Below are positions 7,879 to 14,166 of a stretch of 14,166 bases of DNA, piece by piece; the first letter of the stretch is position 1, and each line of letters starts with the position of its first letter. Location of the stretch: the NCBI GenBank assembly GCA_900555045.1, contig USJW01000122.1:1-14166 (forward strand), read 5' to 3'. The stretch comes from an uncultured Clostridium sp. GTDB lineage: Bacteria; Bacillota; Clostridia; Lachnospirales; Lachnospiraceae. A program made the translations under genes and the position numbers. The notes below the pieces were generated by a model, which saw only the letters and a list, made by a program, of their open reading frames with translations, did not search any database and had not been told where the DNA came from.

Positions 7879-7919
7879 GTCCTGCCGGTGGGCGGGACGA
7901 GCTAGAACCCCGAAAGGGG
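7879..7919 (+). promoter_or_regulatory. Two-hairpin 5' leader of pcrA
   Basis: The first hairpin pairs GTCCTGCC (7879-7886) with GGCGGGAC (7891-7898) over eight pairs including one G-T, with a GGTG loop. The second pairs CCCC (7908-7911) with GGGG (7916-7919) under a GAAA tetraloop. The leader ends two bases before an in-frame ATG (7921) and 22 before the preferred pcrA ATG. It matches no riboswitch class I can name. It may tune translation or stability. Confidence 0.5.
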
Positions 7920-7941
7920 GATGGAAGGCGGTAAAGACAGA

Positions 7942-10299
7942 ATGAGTATTTATGATTCACTGAATCCAATGCAGCAGGAGGCCGTGTTCTGCACGGAGGG
8001 CCCGCTGCTTGTGTTGGCCGGGGCAGGTTCGGGAAAGACGAGGGTGCTGACCCACCGGGTGGCTTACCTGATCGAGGAAAAGCAGGTGAACCCCTGGAAT
8101 ATCATGGCCATCACGTTTACCAATAAAGCGGCCGGGGAGATGCGCGAGCGCGTGGACCAGCTGGTGAGCTTCGGCGCGGAGAGCATCTGGGTGAGCACGT
8201 TCCACTCCTCCTGCGTGCGCATTCTGCGGAGGCATGTGGAGGCGCTTGGATATTCCACCAGCTTCTCCATCTACGACACGGACGACCAGCGGACGCTGAT
8301 GAAGCAGGTGTTCAAGTCTCTGGACGTGGACACGAAGCAGTTTAAGGAGCGGTCGGTGCTCTCGATCATCTCCTCGGCCAAGGACAAGCTCATCGGGCCG
8401 GAGGAGTTCCTCTTAAACGCCTCCGGGGATTTCCGGCAGCGGAGAGTGGGGGAGATCTACCAGGAGTACCAGAAGCAGCTGAAAAAGAACAACGCCATGG
8501 ACTTCGACGACCTGATCGTCAAGACGGTGGAGCTGTTCCAGAACAATCCGGACGTGTTAAACTACTATCAGGAACGATTTAAGTACATAATGGTGGACGA
8601 GTACCAGGACACGAACTTAGCGCAGTTTAAGCTGATCAGCCTGCTGGCGGCCAAGTACAAAAACCTGTGCGTGGTAGGCGACGACGACCAGTCCATCTAC
8701 AAGTTCCGCGGGGCCAATATCGAGAATATTTTAAGCTTTGAGGACACATTCCCCGGAGCGCGGGTGATCAAGCTGGAGCAGAACTACCGGTCCACCCAGA
8801 ACATCCTAAACGCGGCCAACGGCGTGATCCGCCACAACCGCGGGCGGAAGGACAAGACGCTCTGGACGGCCAACGACGAGGGCGGCATGGTACAGTTCAA
8901 GCAGTTTGAGAACGCCAGGGACGAGGCCGACTATGTGGCGAGACAGATCAGGGACAGCGGCTACTCCTACCAGGACCAGGCGGTGCTGTACCGCACCAAC
9001 GCCCAGTCGCGTCTCCTCGAGGAGCGCTGCATCTTCTACAACGTGCCCTACCGGCTGGTGGGCGGCGTGAATTTCTATCAGCGCAAGGAGATCAAGGACA
9101 TTCTGGCGTATCTGCGCACCATCGCCAACGGCGTGGACGATATCTCGGTGCTGCGGGTCATCAATGTGCCAAAGCGCGGGATCGGCGCCACCACCATGGG
9201 CAAGGTGACGGCCTTCGCGTCGGAGCACGGGATGAGCCTTTACGAGGCGCTTAAGGAGGCGAAGCAGATACCGGGGCTAAACAAGGCTGCAGCCAAGATC
9301 GCGGTTTTTGTGGGGCAGATTGAGAGCTTCCGCGTGCGCGCGAATTCCGAGGACTTCTCGATCCAGGATCTGATCGAGGGGATTTTGGACGAGACCGGCT
9401 ACCGGCAGGAGCTGGAGGACGAGGGGGAGATCGAGTCCCAGACCCGCCTGGAGAACATCGAGGAGTTGGTGAACAAGGCGGTCAGCTACGAGTCGGACAG
9501 CGACCATCCCACCCTGGACGAATTCTTAGAGCAGGTGGCCCTGGTGGCGGACATCGACAGCATGGACGAGTCGGAGAACCGGGTGACGCTCATGACGCTC
9601 CACAGCGCCAAGGGTCTGGAGTTCCCGAAGGTCTACCTGGTGGGCATGGACGACGGCCTGTTCCCCAGCATGATGTCCATGATGTCGGACGACAAGTCGG
9701 AGATCGAGGAGGAGCGCAGGCTCTGCTACGTGGGAATCACCCGCGCCAGGGAGGAGCTTGTGATGACCTCCGCCAGGCAGCGGATGGTCAACGGGGAGAC
9801 CCGCTACTCCAAGCCCAGCCAGTTTGTGGACGAGCTTCCGGCGAATGTGGTGGAGCTCGACCGGCTGGAGCCGGCGCTCGGCAGCTACGGCGGTTTTGGG
9901 GGCGGTGCGAGCGGAGGAGGCTCCGGGAGGAAGGCGGACGCCTACGCGGACGACTCCCTGCCCTGGAATCAGGGGAGTGCCGGAAGCGCCGGGAGGGCGA
10001 AGGCGGCTCCCAAGGCGGACGGGCGCGGTTTCGGCAGCAGCTACAATCCCTACGCCTCCCGAAGCGCGGCCCCGGCCAGCGCACCGTCCAAGCAGCCGGC
10101 CTTCGGCAAGGCGTTCTCGGTGCAGAAACCGTCTGCGCTGGACTACGGTCCCGGCGACCGGGTCAGCCACATCAAGTTCGGCCAGGGCACGGTGAAGGAA
10201 GTGACGGACGGCCCCAAGGACTACGAGGTGACGGTGGTGTTTGACAAAGCCGGACAGAAAAAGATGTTTGCGTCGTTTGCAAAATTGGAAAAAGTTTAG
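7942..10299 (+). CDS. pcrA: ATP-dependent DNA helicase PcrA (UvrD/Rep superfamily 1)
   Basis: This is the Gram-positive 3'-5' DNA helicase for nucleotide excision and mismatch repair, replication-conflict clearance and plasmid rolling-circle replication. All SF1 motifs are present (785-residue numbering): Walker A GAGSGKT (27-33), TFTNKAA (Ia), VDEYQDTN with Walker B (218-225), GDDDQSIYKFRGA (246-258), LEQNYRS (278-284), TLHSAKGLEF (552-561) and YVGITRAREEL (596-606). A Gly/Ser/Ala/Pro-rich linker (about 640-733) leads to a C-terminal Tudor-like domain beginning DYGPGDRVSHIKFG (734-747), which in PcrA contacts RNA polymerase. ATG 7942 is chosen because MSIYDSLNPMQ is the usual family start and GGAAGG lies upstream; ATG 7921 would add seven residues but follows the GGGG hairpin with no spacing. 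Length is slightly above the roughly 740 residues of Bacillus PcrA, mostly linker. No clear terminator follows. Confidence 0.97.
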   Translation: MSIYDSLNPMQQEAVFCTEGPLLVLAGAGSGKTRVLTHRVAYLIEEKQVNPWNIMAITFTNKAAGEMRERVDQLVSFGAESIWVSTFHSSCVRILRRHVEALGYSTSFSIYDTDDQRTLMKQVFKSLDVDTKQFKERSVLSIISSAKDKLIGPEEFLLNASGDFRQRRVGEIYQEYQKQLKKNNAMDFDDLIVKTVELFQNNPDVLNYYQERFKYIMVDEYQDTNLAQFKLISLLAAKYKNLCVVGDDDQSIYKFRGANIENILSFEDTFPGARVIKLEQNYRSTQNILNAANGVIRHNRGRKDKTLWTANDEGGMVQFKQFENARDEADYVARQIRDSGYSYQDQAVLYRTNAQSRLLEERCIFYNVPYRLVGGVNFYQRKEIKDILAYLRTIANGVDDISVLRVINVPKRGIGATTMGKVTAFASEHGMSLYEALKEAKQIPGLNKAAAKIAVFVGQIESFRVRANSEDFSIQDLIEGILDETGYRQELEDEGEIESQTRLENIEELVNKAVSYESDSDHPTLDEFLEQVALVADIDSMDESENRVTLMTLHSAKGLEFPKVYLVGMDDGLFPSMMSMMSDDKSEIEEERRLCYVGITRAREELVMTSARQRMVNGETRYSKPSQFVDELPANVVELDRLEPALGSYGGFGGGASGGGSGRKADAYADDSLPWNQGSAGSAGRAKAAPKADGRGFGSSYNPYASRSAAPASAPSKQPAFGKAFSVQKPSALDYGPGDRVSHIKFGQGTVKEVTDGPKDYEVTVVFDKAGQKKMFASFAKLEKV

Positions 10300-10360
10300 G
10301 ATACTTCCGGATAAATTCAAAAAATTAGAATAAATTAGGATAGTAAAATGAGGCCGATCA

Positions 10361-10369
10361 TGGTATAAT
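10361..10369 (+). promoter_or_regulatory. Extended -10 promoter for the small membrane protein gene
   Basis: TGGTATAAT is a perfect -10 hexamer (10364-10369) with the TGn extension. The -35 region is poor, which an extended -10 can tolerate. Transcription would begin near 10376, about 40 bases before the GTG start at 10417. Confidence 0.65.
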
Positions 10370-10416
10370 ACTAAAATGAGCAATGCAATCGGGCTGTATC
10401 GTTAGGAGGAAAGGAC

Positions 10417-10746
10417 GTGGGCAATATGAATCGATTTGACAAGGACCGCTTTGACGCGATGGGAAGAGAGGCCATGAGCCGTGTGGAAGAAATCATGAAC
10501 TCCACCAGACTGAATGAGCTTCTGCATAAAAAAGAGGAAGAAGATAAGAAAAAGAACTGCATCCTTTGGGTGTTGGCGATCATCGGAGCAGTGGCGGCGG
10601 TAGCGGGAATCGCCTATGCGGTTTACCGTTTCTTCACACCGGACTACCTGGAAGACTTCGAGGATGATTTCGACGATGACTTCGACGACGATTTCTTCGA
10701 GGACGAGGAGACGGAGGAGAAGAAGGCTCCGAAGGAAGAGGAATAA
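10417..10746 (+). CDS. Small single-pass membrane protein with acidic D/E/F-rich tail
   Basis: The 109 residues have three parts: a charged helix-prone N-terminus (1-47), a hydrophobic segment (about 48-73, beginning NCILWVLAIIGAV), and a very acidic tail (76-100) with repeated EDDF/DDDF units, ending in a mixed Lys/Glu stretch. The lysines before the membrane segment (KKEEEDKKKN) favour the N-terminus inside and the acidic tail outside. AGGAGG (10404-10409) is seven bases from GTG 10417, so GTG is preferred; ATG 10426 would remove three residues. It has its own extended -10 promoter and a strong terminator, so it is monocistronic. I have an impression of similar proteins in Lachnospiraceae, but know no function. 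Cation binding or surface charge is speculation. Confidence 0.85.
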   Translation: MGNMNRFDKDRFDAMGREAMSRVEEIMNSTRLNELLHKKEEEDKKKNCILWVLAIIGAVAAVAGIAYAVYRFFTPDYLEDFEDDFDDDFDDDFFEDEETEEKKAPKEEE

Positions 10747-10772
10747 AAAATAAATAGAAAATGCAGTGCGTG

Positions 10773-10800
10773 AGGGCTCCCGGTTTCGGGAGCCCTTTTT
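10773..10800 (+). terminator. Strong rho-independent terminator
   Basis: GGGCTCCCG (10774-10782) pairs perfectly with CGGGAGCCC (10787-10795) around GTTT. An A-T pair extends the stem, and TTTTT ends at 10800. It lies 26 bases after the small membrane protein's stop codon. Confidence 0.95.
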
Positions 10801-10806
10801 GAATGT

Positions 10807-10837
10807 AATGGGCCTTGGGCGAAGCCTGCGGCCCATT
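10807..10837. other. Perfect-arm hairpin in the convergent intergenic gap
   Basis: AATGGGCC (10807-10814) and GGCCCATT (10830-10837) form eight perfect pairs. Inside them, GGC/GCC around GAA (10818-10826) extends the fold. Neither strand has an adjacent T run, so it is not a classic terminator. It may block read-through or protect the 3' ends of the convergent transcripts. Confidence 0.6.
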
Positions 10838-10846
10838 GTATTGCGC

Positions 10847-10895
10847 AAAAATCGGGAGGGACGGCCGAGCGGTTGCCAACCTGTCCCCACCTCCC
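10847..10895 (-). terminator. Probable terminator of the DUF4253 operon
   Basis: Read on the minus strand, GGGAGG (10895-10890) pairs with CCTCCC (10859-10854), and the stem continues with a bulge through GTC/GAC (10885-10883 with 10862-10860). GA and then TTTTT (10851-10847) follow. It begins six bases after the stop codon at 10901. The long loop and the two-base gap before the T run make it less ideal than the plus-strand terminator nearby. Confidence 0.55.
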
Positions 10896-10900
10896 AAGGT

Positions 10901-11689
10901 TTAATCCCACCAGAAAAACCACACGCCGGACTGCGCCAGGGTATCCGCCAGCGTTCCCACCGTGCCATCCTCCGGCCCCTGGTCCACCACGTCCGGGCAA
11001 AAGACGTAGTGCTCCAGCGCCAGCTCCATGGCCAAAGCCCGGTCCACCGGGGCGGGCAGGGAGAACTCCAGAACGTCATGGGTCATGACGGCGGGGACGG
11101 CCCCATAACGGTCAAACCAGTACTCCGCTACGGCCATCAATTCCGAAGTATCCGGGCATTCGTTCCAGCCGCCGAAGGGGAGCCAGGCGAAGACTTCCCA
11201 GGGGTGGCTGACCGGAATTTCCGCGAGAATCAGGGGGAGCGTTTTCGTTGTCCCGAAGTCCTGGAGGCCGCAGAAGCGGTTGTTGGCCTCGCCGCCGGTC
11301 ATTTCCCCCATGATCTCCTCATCCCAGTCCATGTCGTCGTCCTCGGCCTCCTGACGCCGCTCTTTCAGGAGATGTTTCAGGACCAGGCGCCCGCTTTTCA
11401 TAGGAAATGCCAGGGTTCTGCGGCGGTATTCGGCGACTGCGGAGGCGTCAAAGCTGTAATCCTCGCCGTCAGAATCCTCGTCGGAATTCATGATCAGGCA
11501 TTCCCAGAGGGTTTCATCCACCGCCACCAGCATGGGGAGGAAGCCCTCCTTCTCGCCGCGTGCTCTGGCCTCGCGGTAGGCATTAAGAATCGGGGTGTCG
11601 TCCGCCGTGGGGGCGAAAAAGCGGCAGGGGCAGTCCAGGTATTGGATCATGGCCTGGGCCAGTTGGGGGATGGGATTGGTTTCATTCAT
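10901..11689 (-). CDS. DUF4253 domain-containing protein
   Basis: This 262-residue soluble protein has a DUF4253 domain in its C-terminal part (about 150-262). Recognisable segments are FAWLPFGGWNECPD (167-180), YWFDRYGAVPAVMTHDVLEF (190-209), CPDVVDQG (231-238) and the terminal WFFWWD. The N-terminal half is acidic (EDSDGED, AEDDDMDWDEE) and has no catalytic motif I recognise. The biochemical role of DUF4253 is unknown to me. ATG 11689 follows AAAGGAG with a nine-base gap. It lies 38 bases downstream of the 383-residue zinc-ribbon-like gene and is probably co-transcribed with it, since no promoter is seen in the gap. A probable terminator follows. Family call firm; function unknown. Confidence 0.9.
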   Translation of the reverse strand: MNETNPIPQLAQAMIQYLDCPCRFFAPTADDTPILNAYREARARGEKEGFLPMLVAVDETLWECLIMNSDEDSDGEDYSFDASAVAEYRRRTLAFPMKSGRLVLKHLLKERRQEAEDDDMDWDEEIMGEMTGGEANNRFCGLQDFGTTKTLPLILAEIPVSHPWEVFAWLPFGGWNECPDTSELMAVAEYWFDRYGAVPAVMTHDVLEFSLPAPVDRALAMELALEHYVFCPDVVDQGPEDGTVGTLADTLAQSGVWFFWWD

Positions 11690-11727
11690 AGTGGGATACT
11701 CCTTTTTTGTGTGTAAATGTTATACGC

Positions 11728-12879
11728 TCAGGTCTGCTGATGGATCATGGCGGCCACCTGGCAGTCCGGGCAGAATTCGATGTAGAGGGTTCCCTCGGCG
11801 TATTCCATCAGCGTGTCCCACTGAATCTGTGCCAGATAGCGCATAGGCCTTCCGCAGTCCGGACAGGTGGCGTACTGCCAGTCCTGAATCCAGTTGGCGA
11901 AGCCGCCGATGGTGTTGAGATCCTCGTAGCAGGCACCCAAAAACAGGGGCGACGGTTTGTCGTCCAGGACATAGGGGTTGGCTGCCATCTTTTCAAATTC
12001 TTCTTCCTCGATATAATTCTCAAGGTCGTCCACATCCGTCTCTGTGTCCAAGAGCGTGCTGCCCCCGTCCAGTGTGTAGCGCGAATAGCCGGCCTCCATG
12101 AAGCAAACGCAGTTGGGGCAGCAGGAGGCGGTGAAGACACCGTCGATTCCCAGAAACGCAAGCCGCTCATCCCGCCCGTCGATCACCATCATGTCCACCG
12201 CAGTACAGCCGCATTGGCGGCATTTTTCTTTCCGCGGGCGGCCGATTTTGACGGGGGAGCGTCTGGACGGGGGATGCGGTGAGTTTGGAGATTCCGGCGA
12301 TTTCGGTGACTCCGACATTTCATCTGCCTTCCGCAATCTATAGCACTTGTCGAATCCCAACATTATCCTCTTTCCGTCACGGTCAAAGGTCCAGCCGCCG
12401 CACTGCGCGTACGAGGACGGGTCCACATAAAGCTCCTGCCGCCAGGGCTTCGGATGCCGTTCCAGATCCAGCAGGGCGGCCAGCGCCTCATCGTCCCCCT
12501 GCATGGCCAGGCACTCCATCAGGTTGCCCGCCTCGTGGGAGGACTGTGTCTCCATCAGCCGCCGGATTAACCCGTCCCGCACATCCGCGGGGGCGTGGTA
12601 GTAGAGCTGTGCCAGGGAAAATGCCCCTGCATCGAGGGCCGCCCGCTGGAGATCCTCGGACCAGAGGCCGCGGATGGAGATGAGTTTTAGCGCCGTATCG
12701 TACTCCTCCGTTTTCCAGTCGTCCAGCTTGTGGACGTTGGCAATCAGATGGCTGAATTTTTCACGGATTTCCTCGTCCGTCCAGGCCATCACCGCTGCCC
12801 GCTCCCGCTCGGCGCGGCAGACCCAGCAGAGACCTTGGTAGCCCAGGGGCCTGCCGCATATTTCGCATTGATAGTTCAT
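11728..12879 (-). CDS. Cysteine-rich zinc-ribbon-like protein with helical middle, unknown function
   Basis: A 383-residue soluble protein. Cysteine pairs recur: C5/C8 with C18/C21 form an N-terminal treble-clef or ribbon-like knuckle; C220/C223 (with C225) plus C254/C257 lie in the middle; C339/C342 with C370/C373 lie at the C-terminus. Each set could hold one zinc. Residues 50-145 look like short helical pairs of HEAT type. Residues 189-209 are a Ser-Pro-rich linker (SPKSPESPNSP). The C-terminal layout (GGF..WIQDW, CPDCG, then GTLYIEFCPDC) loosely recalls DUF1963/YwqG-like proteins; that is an impression, not a match. ATG 12879 has AGGAGG six bases upstream. It is first in a probable two-gene unit with the DUF4253 gene and has its own promoter. 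Function not recognised; no enzyme motif seen. Confidence 0.85.
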   Translation of the reverse strand: MNYQCEICGRPLGYQGLCWVCRAERERAAVMAWTDEEIREKFSHLIANVHKLDDWKTEEYDTALKLISIRGLWSEDLQRAALDAGAFSLAQLYYHAPADVRDGLIRRLMETQSSHEAGNLMECLAMQGDDEALAALLDLERHPKPWRQELYVDPSSYAQCGGWTFDRDGKRIMLGFDKCYRLRKADEMSESPKSPESPNSPHPPSRRSPVKIGRPRKEKCRQCGCTAVDMMVIDGRDERLAFLGIDGVFTASCCPNCVCFMEAGYSRYTLDGGSTLLDTETDVDDLENYIEEEEFEKMAANPYVLDDKPSPLFLGACYEDLNTIGGFANWIQDWQYATCPDCGRPMRYLAQIQWDTLMEYAEGTLYIEFCPDCQVAAMIHQQT

Positions 12880-12895
12880 GGGGTTCCTCCTGTCC

Positions 12896-12911
12896 GAAGC
12901 CCTCAGGCTTC
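12896..12911 (-). promoter_or_regulatory. Leader hairpin upstream of the zinc-ribbon gene
   Basis: GAAGCC and GGCTTC form six perfect pairs around a four-base loop, a few bases upstream of the AGGAGG site of the gene starting at 12879. There is no T run, so it is not a terminator for the epimerase gene. It may modulate translation. Confidence 0.4.
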
Positions 12912-12942
12912 TGCGGTAAAAAATGGAAAAGCAAGTAAATTA

Positions 12943-12971
12943 ATTATAGCAAAAGAAAGGGTGAAGAGCAA
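12943..12971 (-). promoter_or_regulatory. Promoter of the zinc-ribbon/DUF4253 operon
   Basis: On the minus strand, TTGCTC (12971-12966), a 17-base spacer and TATAAT (12948-12943) are present, with TGC directly before the -10 (extended -10). The -35 lies 11 bases past the epimerase stop codon, so the unit is independently transcribed, although read-through from the epimerase gene is possible because no terminator separates them. Confidence 0.8.
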
Positions 12972-12981
12972 CCGCCCATGC

Positions 12982-14055
12982 TCACTGGGGCCAATCAAAT
13001 TCATACACGATTCTGCGCCGGTAGCACTGGCCGGGCCGGAGAAAGGAGCAGGTTTCGGGGGCAAAATTGGGCGCATCCGGGAGATCCTGCGCTTCCAGGG
13101 CCACGGCGCAGGAGGGGGAGGAGAGGGCCCCGCCGTCCAGGCGGCAGCCGTTCCCGATGTATCCGCCGGAGTAGAGCACCACGCTTGGGGCGTCTGTCCG
13201 CAGGGTGAGGCGGCGGCCCGAGGGGGCATCCGTCAGGACAAGCGCCCTGCGCAGGCCGGTATCCGGGGCGGGCGTTTCATTTAAGAGAAACGCGTTGTTG
13301 TAGCCCAGCGCGTTTGCCAGCTGGGGATCGCCGGGCCAGGCGTTTATCTGTTCCTCCAGCGAGACGGGCCGGGTGAAGTCAAAGGGCGTGTTCACGCAGG
13401 GGAGCACGGCGGTTGGGAGGTGGCTGCTGTCGTTTGTGGCGTACCGGTCCGCGAAAATCTGCAGCGTCTGCAGCAGGCCGGACCGGTTAAGATCGCCGGA
13501 CAGGTTAAAATAGCTGTGGCCGGACAGGTTTAAGTAGGTGGTCCGGTCCGTTGTCGCGCTGAAGGACAGTTCCAGCTCTGACTGGTTCCGCAATGTATAA
13601 CAAATTTCCACAAAGCGGTTTCCGGGAAATCCATCCTCGCCGTCCGCCAAGCGCACTGAAAATGTAGCGGAGCACTCCCTCTCCCCGGCTTCGGCGGACT
13701 CAAGCGCCCAGACCCGGTGGGAGGCACAGTGAAGGCCGCCGTGCAGGTTGTTCCCGTGATCATTGTCGCTTAAATGGAACAATTTGCCGTCCACTGTCAG
13801 AGAAGCCCCGGAAATACGGCCTGCACAGGGGCAGAGAACCGCCCCGGCAAACAGTAGATTCCCGATATAATCCTCCCAGTTTTCAAAGCCAAGCACGATA
13901 TTTGCGGGCGTTCCGTCCGGTTTTGGAACACAAATTCTGCGGATTGCCGCACCGTAGGAGATCAGGGTGACCTCCATTTTGCAGTCCGACTCCAGGCAGA
14001 CCTCCCACACGGTTTGGCCGTTTATCTGTCCAAGTTGGCGCTTTTTGACCTTCAT
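12982..14055 (-). CDS. galM: Aldose 1-epimerase (galactose mutarotase family)
   Basis: This cytoplasmic enzyme family interconverts alpha and beta anomers of aldoses, feeding the Leloir pathway and related sugar use. The 357 residues match family size. Motifs: CAGRI (77-81, Arg80), NNLHGG (102-107, His105), DGFPGN (141-146), HSYFNLSG (His180, the candidate acid) and VALEAQDLPDAPN (318-330, Glu321, the candidate base). The usual YDH/YDN-type aspartate appears as Asn253 (GYNNAF). ATG 14055 is chosen over the upstream GTG 14082 because AAGGAG sits nine bases before the ATG, while the GTG has no ribosome site; the extra nine residues would contain the ribosome site itself. It has its own promoter at 14100-14129. 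No other sugar genes are adjacent, so the physiological substrate is open. Confidence 0.93.
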   Translation of the reverse strand: MKVKKRQLGQINGQTVWEVCLESDCKMEVTLISYGAAIRRICVPKPDGTPANIVLGFENWEDYIGNLLFAGAVLCPCAGRISGASLTVDGKLFHLSDNDHGNNLHGGLHCASHRVWALESAEAGERECSATFSVRLADGEDGFPGNRFVEICYTLRNQSELELSFSATTDRTTYLNLSGHSYFNLSGDLNRSGLLQTLQIFADRYATNDSSHLPTAVLPCVNTPFDFTRPVSLEEQINAWPGDPQLANALGYNNAFLLNETPAPDTGLRRALVLTDAPSGRRLTLRTDAPSVVLYSGGYIGNGCRLDGGALSSPSCAVALEAQDLPDAPNFAPETCSFLRPGQCYRRRIVYEFDWPQ

Positions 14056-14099
14056 TTCACACCGCTCCTTCCATTTCTTCACGTTATTTTCTAACTCAT

Positions 14100-14129
14100 A
14101 TTATAGCGAAACGTTGTAAAAAGGATCAA
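14100..14129 (-). promoter_or_regulatory. Promoter of the aldose 1-epimerase gene
   Basis: On the minus strand, TTGATC (14129-14124), an 18-base spacer and a perfect TATAAT (14105-14100) lie 45 bases before the ATG at 14055. The surrounding sequence is AT-rich. No convincing operator was found. Confidence 0.8.
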
Positions 14130-14166
14130 GAATTCAAAAACGATTGAGCAAAATTTACAAATACAA

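Noticed and set aside
14100..14129. Catabolite-repression (cre) site near the epimerase promoter
   Set aside because: The AAACGTT core there matches too few consensus positions to support CcpA binding.

Overview
The window looks like one end of a contig from a fairly GC-rich gut-type Clostridia, probably Lachnospiraceae. The reasons are AGGAGG-type ribosome binding sites, short U-tract terminators, a TRAP solute receptor, a secreted protein with cell-wall-binding repeats, a clostridial-style PcrA and DUF4253-type genes. The genus cannot be fixed from the sequence. No rRNA, tRNA, CRISPR array, insertion sequence or phage gene is visible.

Layout: positions 1-72 are not genomic. They are an Illumina P7/index/read-2 adapter, and the biology starts at 73. 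Plus strand: a TRAP-type solute-binding receptor (82-1143) is followed 32 bases later by a 2087-residue secreted mosaic protein (1176-7439). That protein carries cell-wall-binding repeats, a KPDD spacer, Ig/FnIII-like domains, a GH28-like right-handed beta-helix, stalk repeats, two carbohydrate-binding-like domains and an acidic heptad tail. A terminator follows. Next come a 50-codon gene with its own terminator (7644-7796), a promoter plus a hairpin-rich leader, the DNA helicase gene pcrA (7942-10299), and a small acidic-tailed membrane protein (10417-10746) with its own promoter and a strong terminator.

The second part is on the minus strand and converges on the first. It holds aldose 1-epimerase (12982-14055) with its own promoter, then a two-gene unit: a 383-residue cysteine-rich, zinc-ribbon-like protein (11728-12879) and a DUF4253 protein (10901-11689). 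A probable terminator lies at 10847-10895. The convergent gap 10747-10900 contains three hairpins.

How the genes fit together: the receptor and the surface beta-helix enzyme look like a scavenging pair, with the enzyme cutting a polysaccharide (a uronate-containing one would fit both families) and the receptor capturing an acidic product. The TRAP membrane subunits are not in the window and may lie beyond the contig end. The zinc-ribbon/DUF4253 pair is the least understood unit. The rest is housekeeping (DNA repair, sugar mutarotation). The most distinctive points are the adapter-derived false protein ends, the GH28-like site with three aspartates kept but the histidine lost, the receptor without a lipobox cysteine, and the epimerase with Asn where a catalytic Asp is expected.
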